Assembly (NCBI GenBank): GCA_964036315.1
Contig: OZ038479.1
Span: forward strand, 54,282,746-54,346,745
Length of the DNA: 64,000 nucleotides
From: Acanthosepion esculentum
Taxonomy: Eukaryota > Mollusca > Cephalopoda > Sepiida > Sepiidae
Direction of reading: 5' to 3'
Numbering within the stretch: the first letter of the stretch is position 1; each line of letters starts with the position of its first letter. Below the pieces are notes generated by a model. It saw only the letters and a program-made list of their open reading frames with translations. It did not search any database and was not told where the DNA came from. Of the stretch, positions 22,565 to 34,149 are shown piece by piece. The translations under genes were made by a program, and so were the position numbers.

Positions 22565-22860
22565 TTTACACCTGTTCGAGAGCATGGGTTCAAGACATAC
22601 CGTAAACCGACATTCACCGGACAGTACCTCAATTTCAACTCCCAACATCCATACAGCGTAATGAAAGGGATCGTACGCTGCTTACAACACCGAACAAAAG
22701 TCATAAGTGGCGACCCAGAGACATTACATAAAGAATTGGTCAGTATAAGTAGTACCCTGTAGTAGTACAGGGTAAACTAACCAACTACCCTGGGTACATG
22801 GCAGCAGCCCCCCAAAACTGGAATAGGCGGGTACAAGAGGAGGACAAAAAAAATTGCGGC
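22565..22860 (+). pseudogene. PLE-1 reverse-transcriptase end, fragment
   Basis: Plus-strand translation reads YRKPTFTGQYLNFNSQHPYS, then VMKGIVRCLQHRTKVISGD, the typical last part of a Penelope-like reverse transcriptase. After a frame change, GYMAAAPQNWNRRVQEEDKK follows. It is the upstream neighbour, in protein order, of the GIY-YIG region at 7502-7985. The matching join is also kept on the minus strand at 43740-43925. It is truncated at both ends and broken. A 9-bp-arm hairpin (taccctgta/tacagggta) lies at 22753-22774. Confidence 0.75.
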
Positions 22861-23039
22861 AAAACATTGTTGATTTAAGATAGACCGATTTATTATGACA
22901 TGTCTCTACCTTGTATTAAAGATAAATTGTATTTATTTTCAATTTTTCAAGTTTAATTGTTCACCTATTTTGCATATAATCCACTATTGTATATAATTAG
23001 ATTACAATAAAATTTGTATTTGATATGAATACTAACTTA

Positions 23040-23720
23040 TGAAAATTGAGATGTAGCAGAGTGGGGAGGGGGTTCCGTATCATAGATTTGGTGAGGGCCC
23101 ACAAGACCCTTGGAGTAATTCTGACCAACGGCACTGATGTCAAACTGCCGAGAGGTGAGGCCACTGAAGCAGTTAAGGACTTTAGATGCCCTGGCTCCAG
23201 AACCAGTTCTTCTTTCAAGGATTTTAAACAGAAGATGAACAATAGTCTTCAACAAGTTCTGTCAAACTGAAGAGCATATGGAAATTGTTAACCACTGAAC
23301 TGAAATTAAAACACCATTTTTCTGATTCCCTTGTTTAATCAATATCATTCTACGGTTCTTTATCGTGAACCAACTGTGAAGATGCTAAAATCATTGGAAA
23401 CCACTTGTCACAGATATAAGCTGGGTGCTGAAAGAACTGACTGCATGAGAAATGAGGACATCCGGTAAAAGACCAAGCAACAACTATTGTTTAACAACCT
23501 TTATGCACAACAACTATGAGCCTGTGGGAACTGAAAGGGAAACCAACAACCCTGTATAAATATTTACCCTCCACCAAGCATGGCAAAAGCAGGAGGGGGA
23601 CTGCCTAGAATGATTTACGTAAAACTTGTCGAGAAAGTCACGTAGAACACAGCAGCAGAAATGTGGATGCTTGCCTTGGAGATAGAGGAACGGAGATGAA
23701 ATGTGGTGTGTCTCTATGAT
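23040..23720 (+). pseudogene. LINE reverse-transcriptase C-terminal remnant
   Basis: The sequence translates in broken frames to a non-LTR retrotransposon ORF2 end. LVRAHKTLGVILTNGT and GEATEAVKDFRCPGSRTSSS (the DFxYLGS region) come first. A YREPTVKMLKSLETTCHRYK segment, a DCMRNEDI segment and a PRMIYVKLVEKVT segment near the C-terminus follow. Frame changes and stops begin after ...SLQQVLSN at 23268. It is a 5'-truncated dead copy. Confidence 0.75.
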
Positions 23721-23800
23721 CGATATACTCCATATTTTAAAGAAAGAAGAATCATTCTTTACAAAGATTTTATTTTCTGACTTTTCATTTTCATTAACAA

Positions 23801-23833
23801 CACTATTTACATGCGTTCCGCATGTAAATAGTG
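23801..23833. repeat. Perfect 15-bp-arm hairpin
   Basis: The motif cactatttacatgcg is followed by a ttc loop and its exact complement cgcatgtaaatagtg. It is the terminal bit of two SINE-D/PLE tails meeting head to head. Confidence 0.85.
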
Positions 23834-24190
23834 TGTGTAAATAGTGTTGTCCTCATTTCTGCCTTCATCATGTGTATATCCATCTGGGTAACCTACACCT
23901 GATGAAGCCATATACTCCTGATTTTAAAGAACGAAGAATTATTCAAAGATTTTTTTTATTCTTTGACTTTTCATTTTCATTAACTGCACTATTTATATTC
24001 CGAACTATTGTCCTCATTTTTGTTGTTGTTATTGTAACGTTTCAGCCATTATACCCTACGGCCTTCATCATGTGTATATCCATCTGGGTAACCTACACCT
24101 GATAAAGGCTGAAGGGAACAACAGCAGAAACGTTGTGATAACAACAAAGATGAGGACAATAATTCCGAATGTAAATAGCATAGATAATAA
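23834..24190. repeat. SINE-D/PLE tail copies, including an inverted pair
   Basis: A minus-oriented tail is at about 23834-23915. A second minus-oriented tail at about 23989-24080 faces a plus-oriented one at about 24100-24185, giving a second large hairpin-like structure. Shared words are attgtcctcat, aacgtttcagcc, gatgaggacaata and gtaaatag. Confidence 0.75.
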
Positions 24191-24366
24191 CTCCTAACAC
24201 CAGAATTTTAAACAGAATTCTTTTTCATTTTTCGTTTGAAAACAGTTATTTCTGATGAAAGATCGGGGTCGATCTGAAATATCAAATATATATATATGTA
24301 TAAAAAAATATAAATAAATACTTTCACAAAAAAAATTCAATTTTTTTTAATTTGCAACTTTTCAGT

Positions 24367-24371
<5 letters not shown>

Positions 24372-24420
<49 letters not shown>

Positions 24421-24432
24421 TATATATATATT
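24372..24432. repeat. (TA)n microsatellite
   Basis: TA units with a single phase break near 24412. Confidence 0.9.
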
Positions 24433-25265
24433 CATAAAAACGTTTGGCACAAAACTTCTCTTAAATATGATAATGGCTGAATTTAGTTTGTAATTTAAAT
24501 CCAAAGAAGCTTTGTATGATTAAATTGTTTCAAAGAACATGATACGGCACCAACAAAATCATGGATATTAAGAGGTATTGGTTTTCCTTTAACACAGCTG
24601 AATAAAAAATAATTGAAAAACCTTTGTTGGAACTGTTTGGCTTCATGCATAATTTAGGACAAACCTAGAGGTATTCTTGTCCAGGTTGATAAAAAATGAA
24701 TTTGGCTTTAATAATGTTTCCAAAAACTCAGAAAATTCATGATATTCTCAAGCTCTCTATCCAGCCTAACAGCAATTAAAGAAAAAAAAATACAAACCAC
24801 ACTTACATACATGAAACATGGTCAAATGTGAATATAGACAGATACTAATTTGAGCTTTATAGGAAACCAGTGCACCGAACAGCTAATTTTTGCAGTTAAA
24901 GCCTCCATATCTGGAGTCAGTGCAAAATACCAAGTTAAAGTATTGCTCATCCAGAAAAACTTCTCACAAAAATGATCAAATAAATCATGGCAGCTTGTTT
25001 AAAGGCACTCTTCAAAGCAAGACCCAAACCATAACTGCAACAGGGCACTGACCTGTGTCTGCCAAAGGAAAACCAAGGGGAACACCACGAATGACATGGC
25101 AAACGACTATGGAGAAAGTGGGGGGAAGCACTAGGTCCTGGGGTGAGGCAGCTGCAGTCAGGATAGAAAGATTTTCTGTGGAGGCCTTAAGTGTCACGAG
25201 GCTCCAGATAGCTATATAGGATAGACACTGACCTTGCACATGTTCACATTCTCATAACAGCAGGA
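24433..25265. other. No recognised gene
   Basis: Mixed-composition DNA. The 75-codon minus frame at 25012-25239 starts without a convincing context and has no recognisable domain. Confidence 0.35.
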
Positions 25266-25272
25266 CTAAATA

Positions 25273-25670
25273 GGTTCACTTATCGTCCAGTTCACACTTT
25301 TCTCCAGTCTCTTGAATAGGACTAGGGGTTCAACCCTTATTTCCTGTTCAGGATTGGGTTTTTCAGTTCCTTCAACTCTGTATTTCTGACGTCTCCACCT
25401 GAAATTTTATTGTGTTTATTTTTTTTCTCTCTCTCCCAATAATAGATTGGTTCACCTATCATCTGGCTCACACTCCTCCTCAGTCTCTTGAAGAGAAGCA
25501 GAGGTTCATCCCTTGTTTGCTGTTCAGGTTTGGGTTCCTTCAACTCTGTATTTCAGATATTTCCATCTGAAATTTTAAACTTCATCCAGTGATTATTATT
25601 TTTTCCCCTCCCTGGTCTTATTGAACAGGAGTAGAGGTTCACTCCTTGTTTAGGATTGGGTTTCCTGTTC
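25273..25670 (+). repeat. Tandem repeat, about 176-bp period, 2.3 copies
   Basis: The word ggttcac(t/c)tatc starts copies at 25273 and 25449. Both contain a cagtctcttgaa block, an agaggttca/aggggttcaaccctt block, tcaggattgggtt/tcaggtttgggtt and ccttcaactctgtatttc. A third partial copy ends near 25670. Confidence 0.75.
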
Positions 25671-26260
25671 TTTTATTTTTTTGGAGCAGGTGTGTTTCCT
25701 CTGCACGGATTGTCTCTGGCTTAAAGTGATGAATACAACACTCACTTTGATTCAGAAACCAACTGGATCTTCTTCAATGTCAGATTTTCCTGTCATTTGC
25801 TCAACCTGGTGCATTTTTGATCCGGTGTCAGAAGACATGGCACCCACTGAGCAGAAACCTTTGTTATCCTAAGTTCATTGTGCAGAATATACTCAACTCT
25901 CTCATGGGATATGCTATTTTAACCTCTTCCAATAGGAAGTTAGGTTTGACTATAATCCAGTTCAAAGAAAAGAATTGACCAGCTTTCTTTGACAATTGCT
26001 TTTTAGTTTTTATTCAAGGTGCTTATTAGTGTATATTCTTCATTTAAAATTTCGTCACCAGTCAACATGAGGCCGAAAAAAAATAATTTGTTGAGAAATT
26101 TTCTAGACATTTTTAGACAGATTAGCAACGATTTAATTTTTTTTTTTTTTTTTCAAAATTATGTTTGCCAAAAAAGTGTAGAAATGGAGTAACCTATAAT
26201 TACTGGAGGGCAATATTTAATTTTCGTACCTGCAAAAAAAAAAAAGAAAAGAAAAAAGAG
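25671..26260. other. No recognised gene
   Basis: A 63-codon frame at 25681-25872 has no recognisable domain. The rest is AT-rich with homopolymer runs. Confidence 0.35.
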
Positions 26261-26261
26261 G

Positions 26262-26712
26262 GTGGCAAAAGGATGGTTATTCCCTTGACACCACTATTAC
26301 TAACTCCGTAGACAATGTTTATTTACAAGATTATAAAAATGTGTAAACTAAGTACAATGCGATATTTATCATTTACCTTTTATAAAGATTTATTATTTAC
26401 TATTTTATAATGAAATAAATTTGAAAAGAAATCTCTTTATTAAAAAAATTATAAAAAATTACAATATCAAAGTATAAATATGTAGTAGGTAAACCAACGA
26501 CAATGCATAAGTTTTTTTTATGCAATCTTAAATATTTTAATATCGTTATTGTAAATTCTTAAGAATAAAAATATATATAAGTCAAGTTTCCTGTTTACGT
26601 TTTATTAAATTCTAACCCACGTCTTTTTAAAACAATAAATATTGCTGATGAAGTGAAGGCAATTTACAGTAATAGCAGTATCAAGGGGAAAACCGTCATT
26701 TTGAGACACTGT
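26262..26712. repeat. Foldback element F1, copy 3
   Basis: The left end aaaaggatggttattccctt, with gacaccactattac, is mirrored by the right end gtaatagcagtatcaagggg and aaaaccgtc. Inner arms are also complementary (aacaataaatattg / gacaatgtttattt). It is diverged from the copies at 0.7 and 34.2 kb. Confidence 0.65.
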
Positions 26713-27004
26713 TTTTCTCGGTGTTTTTTTTTAAACATTGCCTATAATTTGATGCAAGGCTTTTAAAAACGTTTAGAAATATCTTATCAGAATATTAGGC
26801 TCGATAAAGAAAGCTTAAAGACGTAATTCAGTATGTAGAATTTCACATCGGATGTTACATAAGTATTTTTAGATTTTATAAAATTAAATTTAGATGATTT
26901 AAAAAAAAATTAATTTATTGCCGAACACTTAAAAGTCCTTAGATTTTTATTGTCCTTTTCGCAAAATTGGCAAAAGTTACATGAGATTGAGTTACTGAGA
27001 AATT

Positions 27005-27368
27005 ACATTTTTTTCTATCATTTCGGCCCAAGCAAAGCAATAAAGCCACTAGACGTAAGGGCGTTACTGAGTGCACGAAAATATGAGAAGAAAAAATTGC
27101 ATTTAAATGTTTAAACGTTGACTGGGAAGCAAAGAAGCCGGAAGAACGTTCCAAACGCGAGAGAAGAAACTATCAGCATAGAAATTACGGTACACATCTA
27201 GCCATTTCAAATATAAAAAGATGAAACCTTGCTGCTAATCTAGTACTGTGCTTAAATTCATAAAGACAAGGTACCAAAGAGGAAAGTTAATCCGAGCAAT
27301 TACCATGAAAATATTTATAGAAAAAAGGCACATGAAAGCTACGTTACAACGACGGGAAAGTGATTGAA
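27005..27368 (-). pseudogene. LINE-J fragment (3' coding end)
   Basis: Colinear with the LINE-J copies at 44925-46092 and 51440-52135. Shared text includes gagagaagaaact(a/g)t(c/t)agca and gagcaattaccatgaaaata. The latter word at 27295-27314 shows the uninterrupted (empty) form of the site that holds a MITE at 45274-45482. No intact frame. Confidence 0.7.
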
Positions 27369-27402
27369 ATATTTTTTATTGCAAGAATTTTTTTTTTTAG
27401 AT

Positions 27403-27455
27403 AATAATGCCTTACTGATACAAGTTTTACTAATTAACCCACAGCTGGGGGGGGG
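27403..27455 (-). mobile_element. 5' truncated SINE-C, 3' fragment
   Basis: The segment agataataatgccttactga ... ttaacccacagctggg matches the 3' region of the 5S/tRNA SINE (compare 58190-58230). The tRNA and 5S heads are absent. Confidence 0.5.
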
Positions 27456-27529
27456 ACGAAGAAGTGTGTAGGATTCAAAATCCTACATTCTTTTCAAAAC
27501 CCATTAAAATAGGCTCAAAGCAGAAATAC

Positions 27530-27700
27530 AGAATGGCGCGTTCTGATTGGTTATTAAATGTGAAAAATGAGAGATGACGGGTTTTCGACTACGTCCGAAC
27601 TGAACAAAAGGACAGTCCCGCCAAATTATTGTGAGCCTGTCACGTGACAAACTTTGCTTATTTAATCGACACTTAAATAATTCCTTTTCGGTGAGGGAAA
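27530..27700 (+). promoter_or_regulatory. Promoter-like module 2 (CCAAT, E-box, E2F-like)
   Basis: The elements are attgg at 27546, cccgcc at 27616-27621 within an E2F-like tcccgccaaa, the E-box cacgtg at 27641-27646 and a weak TATA-like tatttaat at 27659. A consensus splice donor, cg|gtgagg, has its intron start at 27691. It shares gagcctgtcacgtg with module 1. It lies 7.1 kb upstream of the acceptor of ZNF locus 2 on the same strand, so a first exon here is possible but unproven. Confidence 0.4.
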
Positions 27701-28174
27701 TTTTCTACCTGGCGCCAGTCTACGCGTATCATATTCACGTTAAAAACCTATGTTTAACATAATACTCAGTCTGCAATATATATTATTTCAAACAAACTTC
27801 CAACTTGAATACGCAACAAGACTCAATATAAAATATCTGATTAAAGAAAGATAACTCTTTCAAACTTTCAGTAAGTCTTTTGAAATTAACACAAATTATT
27901 TGCAAACTAAACTGTTTTAAATTCACAATAAATACCTAAATACTGAAATATACGTTCTTATATTTGAGCATACATTATAACAACACACAACCTTTTGATC
28001 CAAAATATTATTGACATTCAAATCATCAAACACAAAAACATTTAAACAATTTAAAATACTACACTCAAGAAATATTGTACACCTAGAATGCATATTTACC
28101 TTGAACTTTGTTATTCTCATGTCGTTGTTTATATCGTTACATTTGTGTTAAATGCAGTAAGGTGTTAGCTAACA

Positions 28175-28405
28175 TCTACAAGTGGATTCATACTTTTCCC
28201 CAAAGTTATTTGGCGTAAGTGAATATAACGAACCCGACTAGAATTGGAACTCGCCGCTCGGAGTTCCAATTCCGACCGGTTATCCATTTACACCACAGAC
28301 ATATCCAAGTTTACAGTACCTTGTATTCCCATTTAGGTGCTGACCAGGTTCGACGTTGCTTAACTTCGGTGATCGTTCGACAACTGGTGTTTCAACATGA
28401 TATGA
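28175..28405 (-). mobile_element. SINE-C with 5S rRNA head, copy 1
   Basis: On the minus strand a 5S-like segment (tgaaacaccagtt, gatcaccgaagttaagcaac, a cctggtcagcacc block, a tgggaatacaaggtactgta block) is directly followed by a tRNA-like segment. The tRNA part has A box tggtgtaaatggataacc and B box gagttccaattctag. The 3' end is truncated near 28175. Confidence 0.75.
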
Positions 28406-28409
28406 CAGA

Positions 28410-29580
28410 CCTAGCAATTTGATTCAATATGTATGATCTTTGCATTTAAATGTCAGCGGAAATGTTAGCCCGGGAAAGGCGCAATGAGCCGCTCTATTGA
28501 ATTAGAAAATAAATATTTTAATTAAAGTGAAAGCGACTTTAGATTATTTTTGAAAAAATGTATTTTAATTTTAATTCTTCATTTCAAAGAAATTATAGCG
28601 TTGAATACTTGGATCTTTTTGTACAAGGAACAAACTGATTTTAATCACCGTTTAGCAACTTCCTCTCTTTTCTGCTCTGTCATCAGATAAAACACTTCCT
28701 CTAAATATTCTCTTTGTTTTGTAGCTTCTTATTCTAACATTTAATTGGACGATCAATACAGAAAGTGTCTATTGTCAGGCCGACCAAATTTAGACAAAGG
28801 TAATAATGATAACGCTTGCTTTCATCATCCCTTTTTTTGTTATTGCTCTTTTTCTCATTGCAGTTCCAGGTTTTTTTTTCTTTTTGCAAGTTCCACATAT
28901 AAAAAACTGTGATATAAATGAGAAAAATGCGAACTGCTGTTAAAAAATATACAAAACCAAACTATTCTGTACATTTTTAAACACGACCGACGTCCAACAA
29001 TCATACTGCGATGATTTCGTTTGTCTCATGAAACAAACAAAAAAACGTCTTCTGACATTAAATCAAAATGCCAGATATCATTTCTCTATTTTTAAAATAA
29101 TTATTTTCATTATGTCACCTTTTCATATAAAAATCTCTTTGTTGTATAATAAAATTGTAAATAACCAGGAGGTACTTTCAAAAAGTTATTTAAAAAAAGA
29201 ACCCAAACTTGATAAAAAAAAACAAACTACAGTTTTAGCATAAAAGTCACAAAAGAGTAATAAAAACTAAAGTATTTTTTGATTTTATTAAATTTTTTAA
29301 TCCTTTCTAGCACTTTCGAAATTTTGGTTAAAAATCTTGTTTTTCTTGCGTCAGCGGGTGAACCAAAAATTACTTTAAGAAAATTAGCGTCTTTGTGGTA
29401 AAAATCACATTGATTTGGAAATTCTTGAAAAAATCAAATACTTGGCGGATTTTAATGAAATTTTCAGTGTTTACAAAGGAATGATTTTTTTTTATGGTAA
29501 AAACTTTTTTTTTCTTTACATTTGATGTTAAAAAAAACTTAATTTTATGTAATTTCAGCCTCTTCATATTTATAAAAGCT
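28410..29580. repeat. AT-rich DNA with family X fragments
   Basis: 29270-29480 carries family X words (gcactttcgaaattttggtt, an aaaatcttgtttttctt block, cacattgatttggaaattct). The stretch 28410-29270 shows nothing recognisable, apart from AT-rich short frames. Confidence 0.45.
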
Positions 29581-29584
29581 ATAG

Positions 29585-31755
29585 TTACCTCCATGAGATC
29601 GTTAAAAAAAAGAGCATGATGAAAAAGATGCCAAACTTGACAAAAAACAAAATTTTATCGTCTAAATGCTTATGTTATTAAAAGGAAAGACCAAATTTTT
29701 TTTTAATCATTTAAAAAAATTTTTCATTCTTTTTAGAACATTCTAAATTTTGATTAAAAAAACCTTGTTTCTCTTTGTATCACCAGAACTACTAAAATAA
29801 CATACAATTTTTAGCACGTTTTTGTTTTTTGTATGACACACATTAATTTGGAAAATCTTGGAAAAATAAAAATAATTGTCGGATGTTAATGAAACTTTCA
29901 GAAACTATTCACAGATGATCGACATTATTATAAATATGTTTTGTTTTTATTAGTCATGGCAGAAATTTTTTTTTTATATTTATTACTCCCCCATAACTAA
30001 TTTTATGAAAACGCTAGCAATTCGATCGAATCCAATTTAGTAATTACAATAGTTAAAAGCACAAGGCTTTGAGGAATGCAAATCATGTTTTTTTTGTTTT
30101 TAATTGGATCCCCCCCACACACACACACCTGAAAATCAGCTCTGAATTGTAAAGTCATGGCAGAAATTTTTTTTATATATTTATTACACCCCCGCCCCTG
30201 CATACCTAATTTTATGAAAATGCTAGAAATTTGATTGCGTCAGGTTTAGTGATTACAATAGTTACAAGCACAAGGCTTTGAGGAATGCAAATCATGTTTT
30301 TTTTTGTTTTTTTTTTTTAATTGGATCCCCACTACCTGAAAATCAGCTCTGAATTGTAACATACAAAACTCAATAAAACAAAGATATTATTTAATTTCAA
30401 ATGGTTTTATTTGCATTTAGTTGTTTTTATGAATATGGACAATATTTTTTGAAAGCAAAAAAATTTTTCAATGAAAAATGAATTTTTAATACAATTATTT
30501 GTTATTTCTTTAATTATAATAGATTTTTACATTTAAGTTGTTAAAATATTATAAAATTAGTTAAAAGCCGCATCGGGTTTCCTAAGTGTCCTTATGAGAT
30601 AGATCTTTTTTTAGCGCGTTGTAAAATGTATCATTTTGACTAATCAGAAAATCCGCAGTAATTAAGAAATGTAATTTTGTGTTTATAATTGGGCTGTAAT
30701 TATAAAGTACGGAAGACCAACCAGAATACAATTAAGTTGCGTTATTTGAGTTAAGTTATGGTCTCCACTGTTAAGGCCTTTACTTTTGCGAAACACGTGT
30801 GAAGAAGTTAATTTGATTTTTTCAATTTCAACTGAGAAGGGTACCTACAAGTATCAATATCATATGAAATTTATATGACCTTATTTTTATATTAATCTCA
30901 GTTATGACATTTATCCATAAATGAAATATCAAAATTAATAATAAAATGAATGGAAATACAAATAACACAGTAATATATAATAAATGTACATAAAATTATA
31001 GTATTTTATGTACACTTCTGATAAAATTTCATAAGGTACCTATAAATTAATTAGATACCTTTCTTATGAAATTTAATCTCACTTTTAACAAACTTATTTT
31101 AATTACTTTATAATATATTTTCCATAAAGCATTGTAAACATAAAGATGAAAACTAAGTACAAAAAAAAAATTAGAACGCTGAAAGTTTTCCTAAAAAATA
31201 ACGAGGTAAATAATTTGTTCATTTAAATCTAAATAACTTCCCTTTTCGCCTTCCGTAGAACAAATTATGATCACGTAATCCGTCAATACGTCATTCAACA
31301 CCTGTCAAGTGATGCGAAAGGTTATGACCTGCTTTGTTTTATTTTCAAATTGCATCTTTTCAGCGCAGGAGCTAAGTCAACCTTGGTTCAAAATATTTTG
31401 AATAAACATTATAATTTCTGATTTTCTTAAAATAAGTTTTTAAAAAATGATAATTGATTTTTAAAAGAGTTTCAAAGTGAGATTTTCATCTTTTTTATAA
31501 AATGGAAAAAAATGGATGCCATAATTGATTATCTGTCAATTTTGCTGACTCAAAAAAAACAAAAAAGATTTTTAACGAAAATTTCGGACGTGCTCGGAAC
31601 GATTAAAAAATGTAAAAAAATACCCCAAAAATACTTTGATCTTTCCTCTTAATAATAACATGAACATTTAGATGATAAAATTTTGTTTTCATCAAGTTTG
31701 GAGTCTTTTTCATCATGCTATGCTCTTTCTTAGCGATCTCATCGAGGTACCTATA
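29585..31755. repeat. AT-rich family X, long copy 2 with inverted ends
   Basis: The left end (a ctccatgagatcgttaaa block, gagcatgatgaaaaagatgc, aaaattttatcgtctaaatg) is the reverse complement of the right end (ttttgttttcatcaagtttg, catcatgctatgctctttc, tagcgatctcatcgaggtac) over more than 110 bp. The interior is colinear with 17960-20080. A roughly 200-bp internal piece (agtcatggcagaaatttttt to gctctgaattgtaa) is tandemly duplicated at about 29952-30152 and 30153-30360. No transposase-like coding is visible, so it looks like a large non-autonomous DNA transposon or foldback element. Confidence 0.7.
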
Positions 31756-31759
31756 AAAG

Positions 31760-32180
31760 CAGGACTACTTGGAGAATTTACATCAAGAATTTGTTTTTGT
31801 CAAACAGAAACACCATTTACTGAAAATCTGCTCTGAATTATAAAATAAAAATGCAAGAAATCTATGACATTATTTAATTAGAAAAGCTTTTAATTGCTTT
31901 TATAAATAAGATATATTAAGAACACTATTGACTGAAAAAAACAGTTTTTTGATGAATAATAAATATTTACAAGAATTCTCATTTTTTTTAAATTTTAATT
32001 ATAAAAATTTATCTTCTGTATTAATTCCAATCTGTTAAATGATATTAAGTGAAAACTATATTTACTAATTCTAAATGGAAAAGCTTAATACAAATCATCA
32101 AACACCAATATTTTTAAAAGAATTTTGAATTATTTTGTGTGTGTATAAACATGCCCAATTTTTGTAAGTATGGTGACTAT
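31760..32180 (+). repeat. Family X associated segment
   Basis: The text aatggaaaagcttaatacaa and ccaatttttgtaagta pairs with 13430-13530 (aatggaaaagcttattacaa, ccaatttttgtaaata). It pairs in reverse with 60470-60620. It is a recurrent companion of family X. Confidence 0.5.
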
Positions 32181-32479
32181 AGTAAATTTTTGAAAAGTTT
32201 TAGGTGAAGGGAGAACAAAAGACACTCACTGTGTTACTGGTCCTAAGAACCTGCTGATATTTTTTTTTTAATGGACTGTGATTGGACAGTTCAAAGGTGA
32301 ACCACCCCCTTTGAAGGGAAAGGGTGACCTGTGACTCGACCTTAGCAGCAGTTGGAAGTGAGACTGCTTAGAAACAGGAGGTTCGTTTCTCTCTCCCTGC
32401 TGAAAAGGCAGGCAGCGTTTGCCCATAAGTAAAGGATGCATGGGTAAGAAAGTTGCTGAGGGCAAGTTTCCCCTTCAGA

Positions 32480-32663
32480 GAAAGCTTGAAAAGAAGTTCT
32501 CTCGAAGAAGCCCCAGAAAAGAAAGCTTGAAAAGAAGTCCTCTCGAAGAAGCCCCAGAAAAGAAAGCTTGAAAAGAAGTCCTCTCGAAGAAGCCCCAGAA
32601 AAGAAAGCTTGAAAAGAAGTCCTCTCGAAGAAGCCCCAGAAACGAAAGCTTGAAAAGAAGTCC
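32480..32663 (+). repeat. 41-bp minisatellite, about 4.5 copies
   Basis: The unit beginning gaaagcttgaaaagaagtcc starts at 32480, 32521, 32562, 32603 and 32644. Very few substitutions separate the copies (tt against tc, one c for a). Because 41 is not a multiple of three, all frames across it rotate; overlapping minus-strand frames rich in F, S and L here are products of the repeat, not a gene. Confidence 0.95.
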
Positions 32664-32664
32664 A

Positions 32665-33080
32665 TAAGTGGAGTTTGGCACTAAAGCCATTTGAGAAGAA
32701 GGAGAAGCTAACACGTGCATTTTCACAAAGGGTTTTACCCCGTGTTTAAGTAAGTTTTCCCCTTCTATGGCTGTAAAAGAAAGGTGTAATTTCCAGGTGG
32801 ACAGGAGGAAAATAATTTTTTGATTTTGATGTTTGATTCGATAATACAACCATTTACTCCTGTCTGATTGGTTTGATGAGGGCAAATTGGAAGCTGATCT
32901 AAAAAATGATCTACAGCCTGGGGCAAGGAATGGCTTGTTAATTTTGACACTTCCAAAATGAAACTTCTCTCTCTTAATTGATTGGGAGAACCCTTTTTAC
33001 CTTCCATCATCATGGCTGATGCTAACCTCCAGAAGAGTGAAACATTACACCTTCTCAGGTTAACATTTTCTGTGGACATG
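32665..33080. other. Unique-looking, less AT-rich DNA, no gene called
   Basis: Several overlapping minus frames of about 100 codons lie here, none with a recognised domain. Composition is more balanced than its surroundings. Confidence 0.3.
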
Positions 33081-33084
33081 TAGT

Positions 33085-33360
33085 TGAAAGATTATATTGA
33101 ATCACTTACTAGGTTTGCTGCCAAGAAAATTGTTTCACTGTGTTGTGCTAGACAATTTTTCAGATCAGAATCTATCTTACACATTTATAAGTCTACTATT
33201 TGTCCATGCATTTAATATTGCTGCTATATCTGCTCTTGTGCTTCTGCTATGTTTTTAGAGATTCTTGATAAAATCCAAAGAACAATCTGCAATGTTATGA
33301 TCTGGCATCTTGGCTTACGTCACTTTCCCACTACTGTAACATATTTATAAAAAATGGCAC
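33085..33360 (+). pseudogene. LINE-J fragment (+)
   Basis: Plus-strand translation gives DYIESLTRFAAKKI, a CCARQFFRSESILHIYKSTI stretch and, after a stop, QRTICNVMIWHLGLRHFPTT. This is the post-catalytic connector of the same LINE family as 44925-46092. A stop after CI and both truncations make it dead. Confidence 0.75.
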
Positions 33361-33364
33361 AGGG

Positions 33365-34140
33365 AACTATTTTCCTGGCAGTGAGTACTGTACTATTAGG
33401 AATTTGCATATACTGACACATAATCACAAGGTCTTATTCTGTTTTTCAAATTAAAAATATTGCTGACTCCATAAATTTTGCTTTGACAAGTAAACATTGT
33501 GGCTTCAGTTTGTGTTTATGATAATTAATGATTACAAGAGAGAAATCTTCAGTTTTTATCACTGAATATTCTAACACTTTCGTCCCAGCCCTCAACCTCT
33601 GACATCTTACTCTCTGGGTTGAGGTGTCTACTCTGTCTTAACCGAACTTAAGGGAGTGGCCGTAGGTCCCCTGAGCATCAGTAGATCATTCGACCGGTCC
33701 ACTCGAAGAAAGATGAGCCAAAAACTACCCCTTTTTGCAGCATAACTACTCATTTATATAGATAAACCTGGCTGGTCATAATTGACCCTTGGCCCTACTA
33801 CTTCATACGTGATTATCAACGTGATTATTACTTTCAACCAAAATCATGTGAATTCCAAAGTCCCTCATAGCTTACTAAGTTCTATTTATAATTTTAACCG
33901 ATAAAAATTATTTCAACTATTTCCATTGTCTTTCTAATGACCCAATTCCAAATGGGTACAACTCCTGCCATAGATCAGATTTCCCATCAGTAAACAAAAA
34001 TGCTCTGATCTAATTTTGCTACTCAGATCCACTCCAATTTAAATTAAAAAAAAATATACGTGTGTGTTTCCCCGACTCTCTTCTCTGTCACAATATAAAG
34101 AGAAAATAGTTATTAAGTAAATTAACAGAAATTAGAAAAC
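33365..34140. other. No recognised gene
   Basis: A GC-richer patch at 33580-33740 (ggagtggccgtaggtcccct) has no recognisable identity. The remainder is AT-rich. Confidence 0.3.
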
Positions 34141-34149
34141 AGTTAAATT

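Noticed and set aside
32342..32885. Overlapping minus-strand frames of 107-136 codons rich in F, S and L
   Set aside because: Generated by the 41-bp minisatellite rotating through three frames.
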